From Chloroflexota bacterium (lineage in GTDB: Bacteria > Chloroflexota > Dehalococcoidia > Bin125), in NCBI GenBank assembly GCA_009838735.1, contig VXQZ01000020.1, forward strand, positions 6,103 through 70,102: 64,000 nucleotides of DNA. Reading direction: 5' to 3'. The notes under the pieces are model-generated. The model had not been told where the DNA came from and did not search any database. It was given only the letters and a program-made list of their open reading frames with translations. A program made the translations under genes and the position numbers. Position 1 is the first letter of the stretch, and the number at the start of each line of letters is the position of its first letter. This document shows positions 9,722 to 17,458 of this stretch, in pieces.

Positions 9722-10528
9722 TCAGCCTCGTTCGTGCGAAACGGTCGAGGGCAAGGGCACCAGCATTGGTCGATCGAGGTCTGGATGCGGTTGATGCACG
9801 AACTCAAGCCCAAAGACCGGACCGAGGAGATCAGGATGCAGTGCCGTCTCGACAGGACCCGAGGCCACCAGCTTGCCGCGGTGCAGGACCAGGGCGGTGT
9901 CGACATACATGGTCGCCAGGTTGAGATCGTGCAGCACGGCGACGACCGCTGCGCCTTCCGACGCGAGCTCCCGGGCCAGTTGCAACACCAGATGTTGGTG
10001 GCGTAGGTCCAGGTGCGCCGTGGGCTCGTCGATCAGCAAGATCGGCGTTTCCTGGGCCAGTACGCGTGCCAGGGTGACGCGCGACTGTTCGCCGCCGGAC
10101 AGCGTCGGGTAGGCGCGGATGGCGTATTCCTGCGTGTCGGTCAGACCCATGGCGTAGTCGGTCAGTTTGGCGCCGTGCTCGCGTTCGCCCCGCTCGCCCT
10201 CCCAGGGCGCGCGGCCCATGCGAACGACTTCGCGGGCGGTGAAGAGGAAGGGCAGATACGAGCTTTGCGGCATCACCGCGCGGCGGCGTGCCAGCTCGCG
10301 CGAATCGAAATCGCTCAATGGACGATCATCGATGTAGACCGTTCCTTCGGACAGTTCCAGATCGCCGGACAATGCGCGCAACAGCGTGGTCTTACCGGCG
10401 CCGTTCGGTCCGACGATGCCCAGCAGTTCGCCGCCGTGCACGCCCACGCTGACGCGTTCGAGCAGCGTCTGGTCGTCGATGCTGACAGTCAGATTCTCCC
10501 CGCGGATCGCGGGCGCTCCGGATTGCAC
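9722..10528 (-). CDS. HmuV-like heme ABC transporter ATP-binding protein
   Basis: 268 residues. Walker A GPNGAGKTT at residues 40-48, the block RRAVMPQSSYLPFLFTAREVVRMGRAPW, signature LSGGEQSR and Walker B ILLIDEPTAHLDLRHQH match the HmuV branch of FecE/BtuD-type importer ATPases. It would energise heme uptake with an HmuU permease and HmuT binding protein. Neither partner is adjacent, so the permease must be elsewhere or the substrate could be another siderophore or cobamide. The start is GTG 10528. It stands alone between sufR and an MBL hydrolase, both on the same strand. Confidence 0.75.
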   Translation of the reverse strand: MQSGAPAIRGENLTVSIDDQTLLERVSVGVHGGELLGIVGPNGAGKTTLLRALSGDLELSEGTVYIDDRPLSDFDSRELARRRAVMPQSSYLPFLFTAREVVRMGRAPWEGERGEREHGAKLTDYAMGLTDTQEYAIRAYPTLSGGEQSRVTLARVLAQETPILLIDEPTAHLDLRHQHLVLQLARELASEGAAVVAVLHDLNLATMYVDTALVLHRGKLVASGPVETALHPDLLGPVFGLEFVHQPHPDLDRPMLVPLPSTVSHERG

Positions 10529-10643
10529 GTGTGTAGCTTACCGTCACCGGTCCTCTACACCGTCCCCAGGTCCGGGCCCCCGTGTCGAACAGTGCAGAGT
10601 GATTTGATGTCGGTCGCTCAGTCGAACCGCGAAGCTGGTCAGC

Positions 10644-11402
10644 CTACAGGTCCAGCACCGCGCCGTCGTACGCGATCGCTACATCGCAGCCCAGGACACT
10701 TCGAGCGGATCGAGCGGCAAGATCGCGGTCGGCGTCGTGCCAGAAGTGAGTCAGCATCAATTCTCGTACTGCAGCGGCCTTGGCCAGTTCGGCCGCCTGG
10801 GTCGCGGTGAGGTGGCCCTGCACAGGACCGACCTCCGGTTCATCCAGGGTCGCCTCGGCGAGGAGGAGATCGGAGCCGCGGGCCAGATCGCAGATCGCGG
10901 GTGAGGGGGCGGTGTCGCCGGTGTAGGTCAGGCTGCGAGTGCCGTCGATCCGAATGGCCCAGCCGGGGATGTAGTGCACCCCACCGGCGAGTCGCGCCTG
11001 CAGGCCGGTGGAGAGTTCGTATGTCTCACCAGATCGATACTCCTGGATCTGCCAGACATTGTCGAAGAAGTCGGCTGGGAAACTGACGGCGGAGAGAATC
11101 CGTGACAACGCTTCGCGACCCCCGGGAGGGAGATGCAGCCATCCGCGAGGCGGTGATCGGCCGTCCATTTCCTTGGTAACGGCGAAGCGCAGCGGCAACA
11201 GGTCGATAAAGTGATCGGCGTGCATGTGAGAGACGAAGATATGGTCAATCTCGTCGGCTGGCATCATGGCGATGAGCGAGCTGGCCACTCCGTGACCACA
11301 ATCCAGCAGGATCCGGACGCCCACATCCTCGACCAGATATCCCGAGCTGTTGCCGCCCCCACCGGCACACGCTGCCCCGGAACCAAGTACTGTCAGTCGC
11401 AT
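10644..11402 (-). CDS. MBL-fold hydrolase, RNase Z/AtsA-like
   Basis: 252 residues of the metallo-beta-lactamase fold. The metal motif HMHADH is at residues 59-64, with further ligands in LTYTGDTAPSP (Asp), the Glu/His of LLAEAT and GHLTATQAA, and a terminal LTHFWH. This set is that of the RNase Z / arylsulfatase-like group. At 252 residues it is shorter than bacterial RNase Z (about 300), so a tRNA 3'-processing role is not secure; a phosphodiesterase or general hydrolase is equally possible. It has ample spacing to both neighbours and looks monocistronic. Confidence 0.75.
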   Translation of the reverse strand: MRLTVLGSGAACAGGGGNSSGYLVEDVGVRILLDCGHGVASSLIAMMPADEIDHIFVSHMHADHFIDLLPLRFAVTKEMDGRSPPRGWLHLPPGGREALSRILSAVSFPADFFDNVWQIQEYRSGETYELSTGLQARLAGGVHYIPGWAIRIDGTRSLTYTGDTAPSPAICDLARGSDLLLAEATLDEPEVGPVQGHLTATQAAELAKAAAVRELMLTHFWHDADRDLAARSARSVLGCDVAIAYDGAVLDL

Positions 11403-11533
11403 CCTGAATCAATCTCTGATCCAAGGCACACCATCTACGCCAGTGGCCGGGTGCGCGATTGCCGAACGTTGAATCAATGCTATGCAGCCGCGTCGCGCGG
11501 CTTCAATCAAGTCCGCCTCAGAAAGCAGCGCCC

Positions 11534-11737
11534 GTGACACTTTCCAGTCAGCAACTGGGGCTGTGCAGCGAATGTCAGTTTGCCCGCCTGGTACCGACTC
11601 GGCGGGGATCGACCTACCTTCGCTGTGGGCGAGCAGACGAAGACCTGCGGTTCCCCAGGTATCCGGCGCTGCCGGTCCGGCATTGCGACGGATTCGATCC
11701 GAACCGCGATCAATCAGCGACTACCCCGGCACTATGA
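11534..11737 (+). CDS. Small Cys-rich protein, putative metal-binding
   Basis: 67 residues if GTG 11534 is used; the same frame is open to TTG 11459, but the recognisable part starts at LGLCSECQFARLV. The pattern is C-x2-C, then RGSTYLRC, then FPRYPALPVRHCDGF, giving four cysteines that could form a small zinc site. Short proteins with this C-x2-C, RGS-x3-C, YP-x-LP-x3-C layout recur in high-GC bacteria, mostly without assigned function. It lies 37 bases upstream of the permease on the same strand and may share its transcript. The function is unknown. Confidence 0.55.
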   Translation: MTLSSQQLGLCSECQFARLVPTRRGSTYLRCGRADEDLRFPRYPALPVRHCDGFDPNRDQSATTPAL

Positions 11738-11774
11738 TTGGCGCACCGTTGGCCCGTATTCGTTGGTTCGGCCC

Positions 11775-12869
11775 ATGAGTTCGCTCTCGCCGCGTTGGCT
11801 TCAGACTGTTTCGGAGCTGGCCCTGCGCGTCGTGTTCGTTGCCGGGTTCCTGATTCTGCTTGGCCTGGCAATTGACCGTCTGCGGCTCATCTTCCTGCCC
11901 TTGCTGGCCGCCTTAATCCTGTCCGCGGCCTTGTTGCCGGCGAAGCACCTGCTCACCCGCCGGGGCGTCAACAACGCGGTCGCGGCGATTGCGGTGGTGA
12001 TCAGCGGTCTCGCGGTGTTGGGCGTGATTGGATACTTCACTATTACGACGCTCACATCTGAGTTTGCGGACCTTGAAGTTGACATCGAAGCGGGATTCAC
12101 CGAGGTGCTTCAGTCGATCGGCGACTGGGCCGGTGTGTCGGATGAACAGGTCGACGAGGCAATTGACGACGTGCTGGAGAGCGCCCGGGGCAACGCCGAC
12201 ACGATTGCCGGCGGAGTCTTTTCCGGCGTTCGGATCGCCGCCGAACTGCTTGCCGGCATCATCTTGCTGGCCGTGCTGACATTCCTCCTGGTCAAGGACG
12301 CCGAATCGATGCAGCGCAGCATTGCCAGGCGGCTCGGCCGCGATCGCCGGCGCAATTTCCTGGCGTTGTCTTCGGGCTTGTTCGACACCCTGGGCAAGTA
12401 CTTCCGCGGGGTCACGATCGTCGCGTTCATGGACGCCCTGTTGATCGGCGTCGGTCTGGTGATCATCGGCATCCCGTTCGCCTTGCCGCTGGCCGTGTTG
12501 ACGTTCTTCGGGGCGTTCATTCCCGTGCTGGGCGCGGTCCTGGCCGGACTCGCGGCGTTCCTGATTGCGCTGGCGACCGAGGGTGTGACGGCTGCGCTGA
12601 TTGTGGGCGGGCTGGTGCTTGCGGTTCAGCAGATCGAGGGCAACGTGATGGCGCCGTTCATCCTGGGGCGGTCAATCTCATTGCACCCGATGCTGGTCAT
12701 TCTGGCCGTCGCCACGGGCGGGGCACTGTGGGGGATCATGGGAGCGTTCGTGGCGGTGCCGTTGACGGCGATTGCCGTCTCGCTGCTCGACTTCTACACA
12801 GGGACCGGACGCTATGCATCGCGGAAGCGAGCGCGCCGCGCTGCGATCGGACCGGGGCCGGAAGAGTAG
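11775..12869 (+). CDS. AI-2E family transporter (PerM/YdiK-like)
   Basis: 364 residues from ATG 11775. Hydrophobic pairs at about residues 15-85 are followed by a soluble acidic segment (EADLEVDIE-like, residues 95-150) and a block of five to six helices. The conserved family elements FFGAFIPVLGAVLAG, QQIEGNVMAPFILGR and HPMLVILAVATGGALWGI are all present. Members of this family range from AI-2 exporters to Na+/H+ antiporters, so the substrate is undecided. An upstream in-frame extension to 11580 would overlap the small Cys-rich gene and is unlikely to be translated. Confidence 0.85.
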   Translation: MSSLSPRWLQTVSELALRVVFVAGFLILLGLAIDRLRLIFLPLLAALILSAALLPAKHLLTRRGVNNAVAAIAVVISGLAVLGVIGYFTITTLTSEFADLEVDIEAGFTEVLQSIGDWAGVSDEQVDEAIDDVLESARGNADTIAGGVFSGVRIAAELLAGIILLAVLTFLLVKDAESMQRSIARRLGRDRRRNFLALSSGLFDTLGKYFRGVTIVAFMDALLIGVGLVIIGIPFALPLAVLTFFGAFIPVLGAVLAGLAAFLIALATEGVTAALIVGGLVLAVQQIEGNVMAPFILGRSISLHPMLVILAVATGGALWGIMGAFVAVPLTAIAVSLLDFYTGTGRYASRKRARRAAIGPGPEE

Positions 12870-12896
12870 CGAACTCAGAGTCTCCGAGCCTGAGCG

Positions 12897-13919
12897 TCAG
12901 GCGAGAAAGAAGAGCAGGGCGCTGGCGCCGGCGTATCCGCCGACGAGCAACCCTCCTTCCGGCGTCCACAGGTTTCTGATTCGTTGCCTGGGTCTGGTCA
13001 TGATCCCGACGATGACGATCATCGTCATCAGCAGGGCAATCAAACCGGAGATGATGTGCACCGTCGAGACGGCGGACCAGATGGCGCCATCGGTGAAGGC
13101 GATGTCGTCGAAGAACAGCACAATGCCCATGTTGAACACATTGCTGCCCAGGACATTGGTGATTGCGAGGTCGGGTGCGTTGAGCCGCAGGGCGGCGAAG
13201 GATGTACCGATCTCGGGCAACGATGTGCTGATCGCGAGGAACTGGGTGCCGACGAAGCTCTCTTCCCAGTGCATGGTCTCGGCGATCTGTTCGCCGGTGT
13301 TGGAGAGCCAGACGGCGGCCGCCACGACGACGGCGGCAGAGAGGGCGTAGATCAGAAGGGCTCTCGACAGCGAGTGATGGGTTCGATCCGGCTGGGGCTG
13401 CGGAGCGGGATCGGTCGCTTCCGTGGCTTCCTGCATCTGCCGGTCATGGCGATAGATGAGGAACATCGCAGCGATGAACCCGAGGATCAGCACGATCGTG
13501 AACGGGCTGAGGTACCAGTCTGAGGTGAGATCGGTCGCGCTGTAGATGAATATCGCCAGCGTGGCGAGGCCGATCAATCCGGCTCCCAGGGCGCCGATCA
13601 TGACCGATGTCCTCGTGACGGCGTTGAGGACGGGTCCGTTCTGCCAGTAGATGTCGGCGAGGCCGATGATCAGCAGGTTGAAGAGGTTGCTGCCGAAGGC
13701 GTCACCGATGGCGAGGTCGGGCGCGTCGAGCCAGGCGATGGCACTGATTCCAGTGGCGAGCTCGGGCAACGACGTCGCCGTGGCGAGCATGACCACGCCG
13801 ATGAAGGAACGGCCCAGCCCGGTACGTTCGGCGACGGTGTCGGCGGAGCTGGCGAGAAAGTGGGCGGCAAGCAGGATCAGGACGGCAGACGCGACGAACT
13901 GAAGCCACAGCAATGCCAT
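12897..13919 (-). CDS. CaCA-family sodium/calcium-type antiporter
   Basis: 340 residues with ten or eleven membrane helices arranged as two inverted halves. The alpha-repeat motifs are visible twice: ATATSLPELATGISAI with GDAFGSNLFNLL in the first half, and AISTSLPEIGTSFAAL with NVLGSNVFNMG in the second. These acidic residues bind the exchanged cation in characterised exchangers. A cytoplasmic loop with Pro/Gln residues (about 165-185) separates the halves. It is convergent with the AI-2E gene, separated by 27 bases. Whether it moves Ca2+, K+ or another ion cannot be told from sequence. Confidence 0.9.
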   Translation of the reverse strand: MALLWLQFVASAVLILLAAHFLASSADTVAERTGLGRSFIGVVMLATATSLPELATGISAIAWLDAPDLAIGDAFGSNLFNLLIIGLADIYWQNGPVLNAVTRTSVMIGALGAGLIGLATLAIFIYSATDLTSDWYLSPFTIVLILGFIAAMFLIYRHDRQMQEATEATDPAPQPQPDRTHHSLSRALLIYALSAAVVVAAAVWLSNTGEQIAETMHWEESFVGTQFLAISTSLPEIGTSFAALRLNAPDLAITNVLGSNVFNMGIVLFFDDIAFTDGAIWSAVSTVHIISGLIALLMTMIVIVGIMTRPRQRIRNLWTPEGGLLVGGYAGASALLFFLA

Positions 13920-13962
13920 CAGCGTCGGTCCTGCCCTGACCCAGGCTGCGATCCCTCTGGTT

Positions 13963-13996
13963 CCCTCTCCCTCGGGGGAGAGGGCCAGGGTGAGGG
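13963..13996 (-). repeat. Dispersed intergenic repeat, copy A (inverted relative to copy B)
   Basis: A 34-base element built of CCCTC and GGGAG blocks. Read on the minus strand it is CCCTCACCCT, two variable bases, CCCTCTCCC, a short loop, then GGGAGAGGG. The second half forms a strong hairpin. Copy B at 16124-16160 has the same structure in opposite orientation. It lies in the 103-base gap between the antiporter and the crotonase gene and could act in 3'-end formation of the crotonase transcript. Confidence 0.75.
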
Positions 13997-14022
13997 CTCT
14001 CCGCCGTTCGCGTGCTCGGTGG

Positions 14023-14946
14023 CTAGTCCCAACTGGGCTTCGACGGGGCCGAAGCGCCGCGCATCAATTCGCGGTCGTGCGGGGCGTTGGAGCGGGCGCC
14101 GCGGAAGTCGCGGAATGGACCGTCGCGCCACTCGAGGGCCGACTTGAGGCCGTCGCGCTGAACGCGCTCGCCCCATTCACCAGCCTCGGGGCGATGCTTC
14201 GACATCGCCTCGACGTCGGTGCCGGAGATCATCGCGGTCTTGTAGCCCTGGATTTCGTAGGCGCGGTTGACCGAGCGCTTGGAGTACATCAGCAGGTGGT
14301 TGTCGATGTGGCCCATGCGCTGGGCGAACTCCATCGTGAACTCATCCAGGTCTTCGGCCGGGAGGGCGTAGTTGGCCCAGCCCCAGCGGTACATGTCGGC
14401 GCCGGAGTGCGGGTCGCCGAGATAGGCGAACTCGCGCGCCTTGGCCTGAGGCAGATGCCAGGGCGCCCACATGGCGTCCATCGTGCCCATGGCGCGGACC
14501 GGCGGGTAGCCGACCTGGCAATCATCGGCGATGATCCGCAGATCGCAGGCCGAGGCGAGCTCGGTCGCGCCGGCGAGGCAGTAACCGTGGATCTGGCCGA
14601 TCACCGGCTTGGCCAGCTCCCAGATGATGAAGTTGCCCATCACGGCGTGTCGTGACCAGTCGTAATGCTGAGGGTGAGTGGTACCGGTGTCGGGCAGGCC
14701 GGTCCAGTCGTTGGTGTGTGGATGGTTCGGGTCGGGCGATGGCTGGAGGTCGTAGCCGGCGGAGAAGGCGCGGCCCGCGCCCTTGATGATGACCACGGCG
14801 ATGCCCGCGTCTGCCTCGGCCGCCTTGAGGGCATGGAACATTTCACCGCGCAGCTCGTTGGAGAGCGCGTTGAGCTTTTCAGGCCGGTTGAGGGCCACGG
14901 TGGCAACGCGGCCGTCGGTGTCGTAGAGGATGTTGTCGTAGCTCAT
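14023..14946 (-). CDS. Enoyl-CoA hydratase/isomerase (crotonase) family protein
   Basis: 307 residues, longer than the usual ~260. The crotonase N-terminus (VALNRPEKLNALS), the acyl-CoA oxyanion-hole segment GRAFSAGYDL and the second one, IHGYCLAGATELASACDLRI, are clear. In the region that carries the first catalytic glutamate in hydratases the sequence runs PPVRAMGTMDAMWAPWHL, with no Glu, so simple water addition to enoyl-CoA is doubtful. The two extra stretches are a loop after SAGYDL (about residues 70-95) and a C-terminal tail. A different crotonase reaction, such as isomerisation, hydrolysis or decarboxylation, is possible. It stands alone. Confidence 0.85.
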   Translation of the reverse strand: MSYDNILYDTDGRVATVALNRPEKLNALSNELRGEMFHALKAAEADAGIAVVIIKGAGRAFSAGYDLQPSPDPNHPHTNDWTGLPDTGTTHPQHYDWSRHAVMGNFIIWELAKPVIGQIHGYCLAGATELASACDLRIIADDCQVGYPPVRAMGTMDAMWAPWHLPQAKAREFAYLGDPHSGADMYRWGWANYALPAEDLDEFTMEFAQRMGHIDNHLLMYSKRSVNRAYEIQGYKTAMISGTDVEAMSKHRPEAGEWGERVQRDGLKSALEWRDGPFRDFRGARSNAPHDRELMRGASAPSKPSWD

Positions 14947-15291
14947 GGGGTTGTCCTTTGAGGTGACTGGAAATCGAAATCGAGTATACGCGCGGGCTTG
15001 GGGGCGGAATTTGGGCGGTATGGGTTAGAAATGCATAGTTTTGCAGGGAATTCGGCGGAATTCCGTCCGGGTTTGTCCAGATTTGTCCAGATTTGTCTGG
15101 ATGAGTCCGAATGGGTGCGGGGAATTGCAGGGTGAGTATGAGGTTGTCTGGAGGAGTCTGAGGTGCGTTCAGGAGTCATGTCAGGCTCGATCGGGTTTGG
15201 TCTCGTCGGTTGAGGTGGCCGATCTTATCAGAACATGCAATCTGTTTCAGGGACGAGAATGGGGGCTGTCTCCCAGGATGTAGGCGGTCAC
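14947..15291. other. Gene-poor stretch with 10-bp periodic sequence
   Basis: This 345-base gap between the crotonase start and an EEP nuclease end holds no convincing gene. The open frame on the minus strand from 15179 consists mainly of the periodic repeats and is composition-driven. A GGAATTC-GGC-GGAATTCC arrangement lies at about 15048-15065, just before the periodic block. Base composition is less GC-rich than in the flanking coding DNA. Confidence 0.6.
15061..15120 (+). repeat. Degenerate 10-bp tandem repeat (RTTTGTCCAG-type)
   Basis: Six consecutive ten-base units lie in exact phase: TTCCGTCCGG, GTTTGTCCAG, ATTTGTCCAG, ATTTGTCTGG, ATGAGTCCGA and ATGGGTGCGG. A weaker periodicity of 10 to 11 bases with GTC or GTCTG continues to about 15190. 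Read on the minus strand the units are CTGGACAAAT-like, close to the CTGAAAAAAC units at 30101-30148. There is no spacer/repeat alternation, so this is not a CRISPR array. Confidence 0.7.
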
Positions 15292-15993
15292 CTACTCATC
15301 AATCTCTATGAGGATGCGGCAATGGTCAGAGGGGCCCCAATCATGCGGATCGTTGAGTGCTGTCGCTTTCACCGATGAGGCGAGGTCTCGCGAGGCGAAG
15401 ACGTAGTCGTAACGTCGGACGGCGCTGCTCGGAGATTGTCTGTGGGGTCGACTAAAGAATGTTGGACCATTGGTTTCGACCAGTGGAAAGCCGAGAGCGC
15501 GCATGTCCTCGAAGACGCTGGACTTGGTCGTCTGGCGCGGAGTGGTCAGGTCACCGGCGACAAGAACGGGCGTATCTCTTCCCACTACACGTTGGACGCA
15601 GCCGACTAGCTCAGGCAAGAGTCGCGCCGGTTCGAGGTACTTCTCGACGGAAATGACGCAGATCGGAGAACGGCTAGTGGAATCGACGAGCGCCACTGCA
15701 AGATGCCCTAGCCACGCTTTCATCCGCGTTGGCTCTGATGGTCCCGCATCTATGAGTCTGTCACGCGATATCCGCGTGATCCTCACCCGATCCGACAGTC
15801 CAACGATTGCTCGCTGGCGCTTGACGGGTTTGCGTTGCCAAGGTGAGAGATCGATGTCCATACAGGCGGCAACCGCAACTTTCGTGGGCGTGCAGGCCTC
15901 CTGGAGGACGCCGAGATCGTCGTCGGCGTGATGTTCGATCAGATAGTTCCAGCTGTCACGTCTGTTCTCCATGTTCCAGCTGACGATCTTCAT
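15292..15993 (-). CDS. Endonuclease/exonuclease/phosphatase (EEP) family protein, diverged
   Basis: 233 residues of the DNase I-like EEP fold. Visible motifs are SWNMENR at the N-terminus, the metal-binding Glu in GVLQEA, VAGDLTTPR in place of the usual GDxN, RYDYVFAS and the catalytic Asp-His in PSDHCRI. The Asn of GDxN is replaced by Thr, so activity may be altered. The substrate could be DNA, RNA, a phosphoinositide or a sphingolipid head group. Base composition looks less GC-rich than that of its neighbours, and it sits between the periodic repeats and dispersed repeat copy B, which hints at acquisition by transfer. Confidence 0.75.
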   Translation of the reverse strand: MKIVSWNMENRRDSWNYLIEHHADDDLGVLQEACTPTKVAVAACMDIDLSPWQRKPVKRQRAIVGLSDRVRITRISRDRLIDAGPSEPTRMKAWLGHLAVALVDSTSRSPICVISVEKYLEPARLLPELVGCVQRVVGRDTPVLVAGDLTTPRQTTKSSVFEDMRALGFPLVETNGPTFFSRPHRQSPSSAVRRYDYVFASRDLASSVKATALNDPHDWGPSDHCRILIEIDE

Positions 15994-16123
15994 GACACTC
16001 TCCTGTCGGCGACCTGCGCGTGACCTCCCCTCGGAAACGCTCCATTTCCCATCAGGAGAGCGCTGGGGGCGACGCTCCTCTGAACGCTGCTATCGGCTCG
16101 ATGCCTGTTCTCTAAGGGGCAGG

Positions 16124-16160
16124 CCCTCACCCTAACCCTCTCCCTCGGGGAGAGGGGACC
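16124..16160 (+). repeat. Dispersed intergenic repeat, copy B
   Basis: A 37-base element reading CCCTCACCCTAACCCTC followed by TCCC, a short loop and GGGAGAGGGG. The last part folds into a GC-rich hairpin. It is the inverted partner of copy A at 13963-13996. It lies between the EEP nuclease start and the end of an MFS gene. Elements of this composition are common between genes in many GC-rich bacterial genomes. Confidence 0.75.
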
Positions 16161-16168
16161 GGAGGGGA

Positions 16169-17458
16169 CTAGGCAGAGGTCTGGAGCGGGGACTGGCGGA
16201 GGTGGGCACGGCGCCAGGTGGTGTAGAGGATGAGGCCTCCGACGGCGAGGAGGGCGAAAGCGAGGGTGAAGCCGGCTCGGAAGTCGAACGCGTCGACGAG
16301 GGCGGAGGCTGATCCGATGACGATGGTGATCATCACGGCAGTGCAGAGGGAGAAGATCGAGAGCACGGTGGCGCGCTGGTCGGAGGGAATGCGGCGGTTG
16401 ATGTAGCCGCCGGCGAGCGGATGCACGGCCGCGGTCGCGGTGGCCAGCAGCGCCAACGAGGCGACCAGGCCCAGATGATCGACGAGCAGCAGCGGGATGA
16501 AGACCAGCAGTCCGGCGATGAACACGGCGGGCAGGGACCAACGCTCGCCGAGTCGCGCGGCGAGCGGCGCGGCGAGGATCGCGCCCGCCATGAGACCGAC
16601 GAAGGAGGGCAGCATGAGGCTGGAATAGGTCAGGCCCTGTGCGAGGTCGAGGGAGGGATCGACGCCGTGCGAGCGCACGAAGGGCTGGATGAAGAACTCC
16701 GGCAGGTCGAGGGTGGCGAGGAGGATGCCGCCAAACAGGATGGCCCAGAGCACCTGTGGCGTGCGCAGCGCGATTCGCAGCCCGATGCGAATCTCGTTGA
16801 CTACGGCGGTTCCTGAGCGGGGACTCGAGTGTTGATCGCCGTCGCCGCTGATGTCCGATTCCCGGCGAGGCGGCTCGCGCAGGGAGAGCGCGATCAGGCC
16901 GGCCAGCCCCATACCGACGGCGCTGATGATGATGACCGTGCGGAAGTCGAGCACCGAGACGAGCGGTCCGGCGAGGATGGTGGCGGCCAGCAGCGAGGCG
17001 GTGGCGAGGGCGCTGGCGCGTCCGGCGTGACGCTCGTACTCGTCGGTCTTCCTGAGCTGTCTGAGGCTGTCGAAGAGCAACGCGTCGTCCGAGCCAGACA
17101 TTAATGTGCGAGTGATCGACATGAACAGGTGGCCGACGATCAGCGCGGGGAAGTTGAGCAGGGCGAAGAGGACGGTCGCGCCGGCAAAACCGAGCGCGCC
17201 GAAGCCCAACGCCACGCGGCGGCCGAAGCGGTCGGCGATCGCTCCGGTTGGTACCTCGGCGAGGATCGTCGCGATCCCGAAGAGTACCTCCATCAGGCCG
17301 ATCTGCACGTATGAGAGTCCGTGCTGGGACTGGAGGAAGAGAAACCAGATCGGCAGCCAGAAATGGAAGCCGCGCACGAACTGGAAGAGGTAGTAGAGAG
17401 GGATGTTGCGCGCGAAGGCGCTGCCCGGCGCGGGATCGGCCGGCGCGGGATCGCTCAC
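16169..17458 (-). CDS. MFS transporter, third of three tandem paralogs
   Basis: 429 residues, twelve predicted membrane spans. It shares with its two upstream neighbours the blocks ARNIPLYYLFQF, EVPTGAIADRFGRR (loop 2-3 signature), SGSDDALLFDSLRQL and YINRRIPSDQRATVLSIF. These resemble the TetA/MdtG-like efflux branch of the MFS but no substrate can be assigned. The start overlaps the preceding paralog by four bases, so the two are translationally coupled. It is the shortest of the three, lacking their long polar C-terminal tails. Confidence 0.85.
   Translation of the reverse strand: MSDPAPADPAPGSAFARNIPLYYLFQFVRGFHFWLPIWFLFLQSQHGLSYVQIGLMEVLFGIATILAEVPTGAIADRFGRRVALGFGALGFAGATVLFALLNFPALIVGHLFMSITRTLMSGSDDALLFDSLRQLRKTDEYERHAGRASALATASLLAATILAGPLVSVLDFRTVIIISAVGMGLAGLIALSLREPPRRESDISGDGDQHSSPRSGTAVVNEIRIGLRIALRTPQVLWAILFGGILLATLDLPEFFIQPFVRSHGVDPSLDLAQGLTYSSLMLPSFVGLMAGAILAAPLAARLGERWSLPAVFIAGLLVFIPLLLVDHLGLVASLALLATATAAVHPLAGGYINRRIPSDQRATVLSIFSLCTAVMITIVIGSASALVDAFDFRAGFTLAFALLAVGGLILYTTWRRAHLRQSPLQTSA

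Noticed and set aside
14943-15179. Open reading frame on the minus strand (78 codons)
   Set aside because: Its sequence is made of the 10-bp periodic units (Asp/Ser/Arg/Asn repeats) and overlaps the crotonase start; no homology or ribosome-binding site.
15061-15190. CRISPR-like array
   Set aside because: Units are contiguous and 10 bp long with no spacers, and no cas gene is present.
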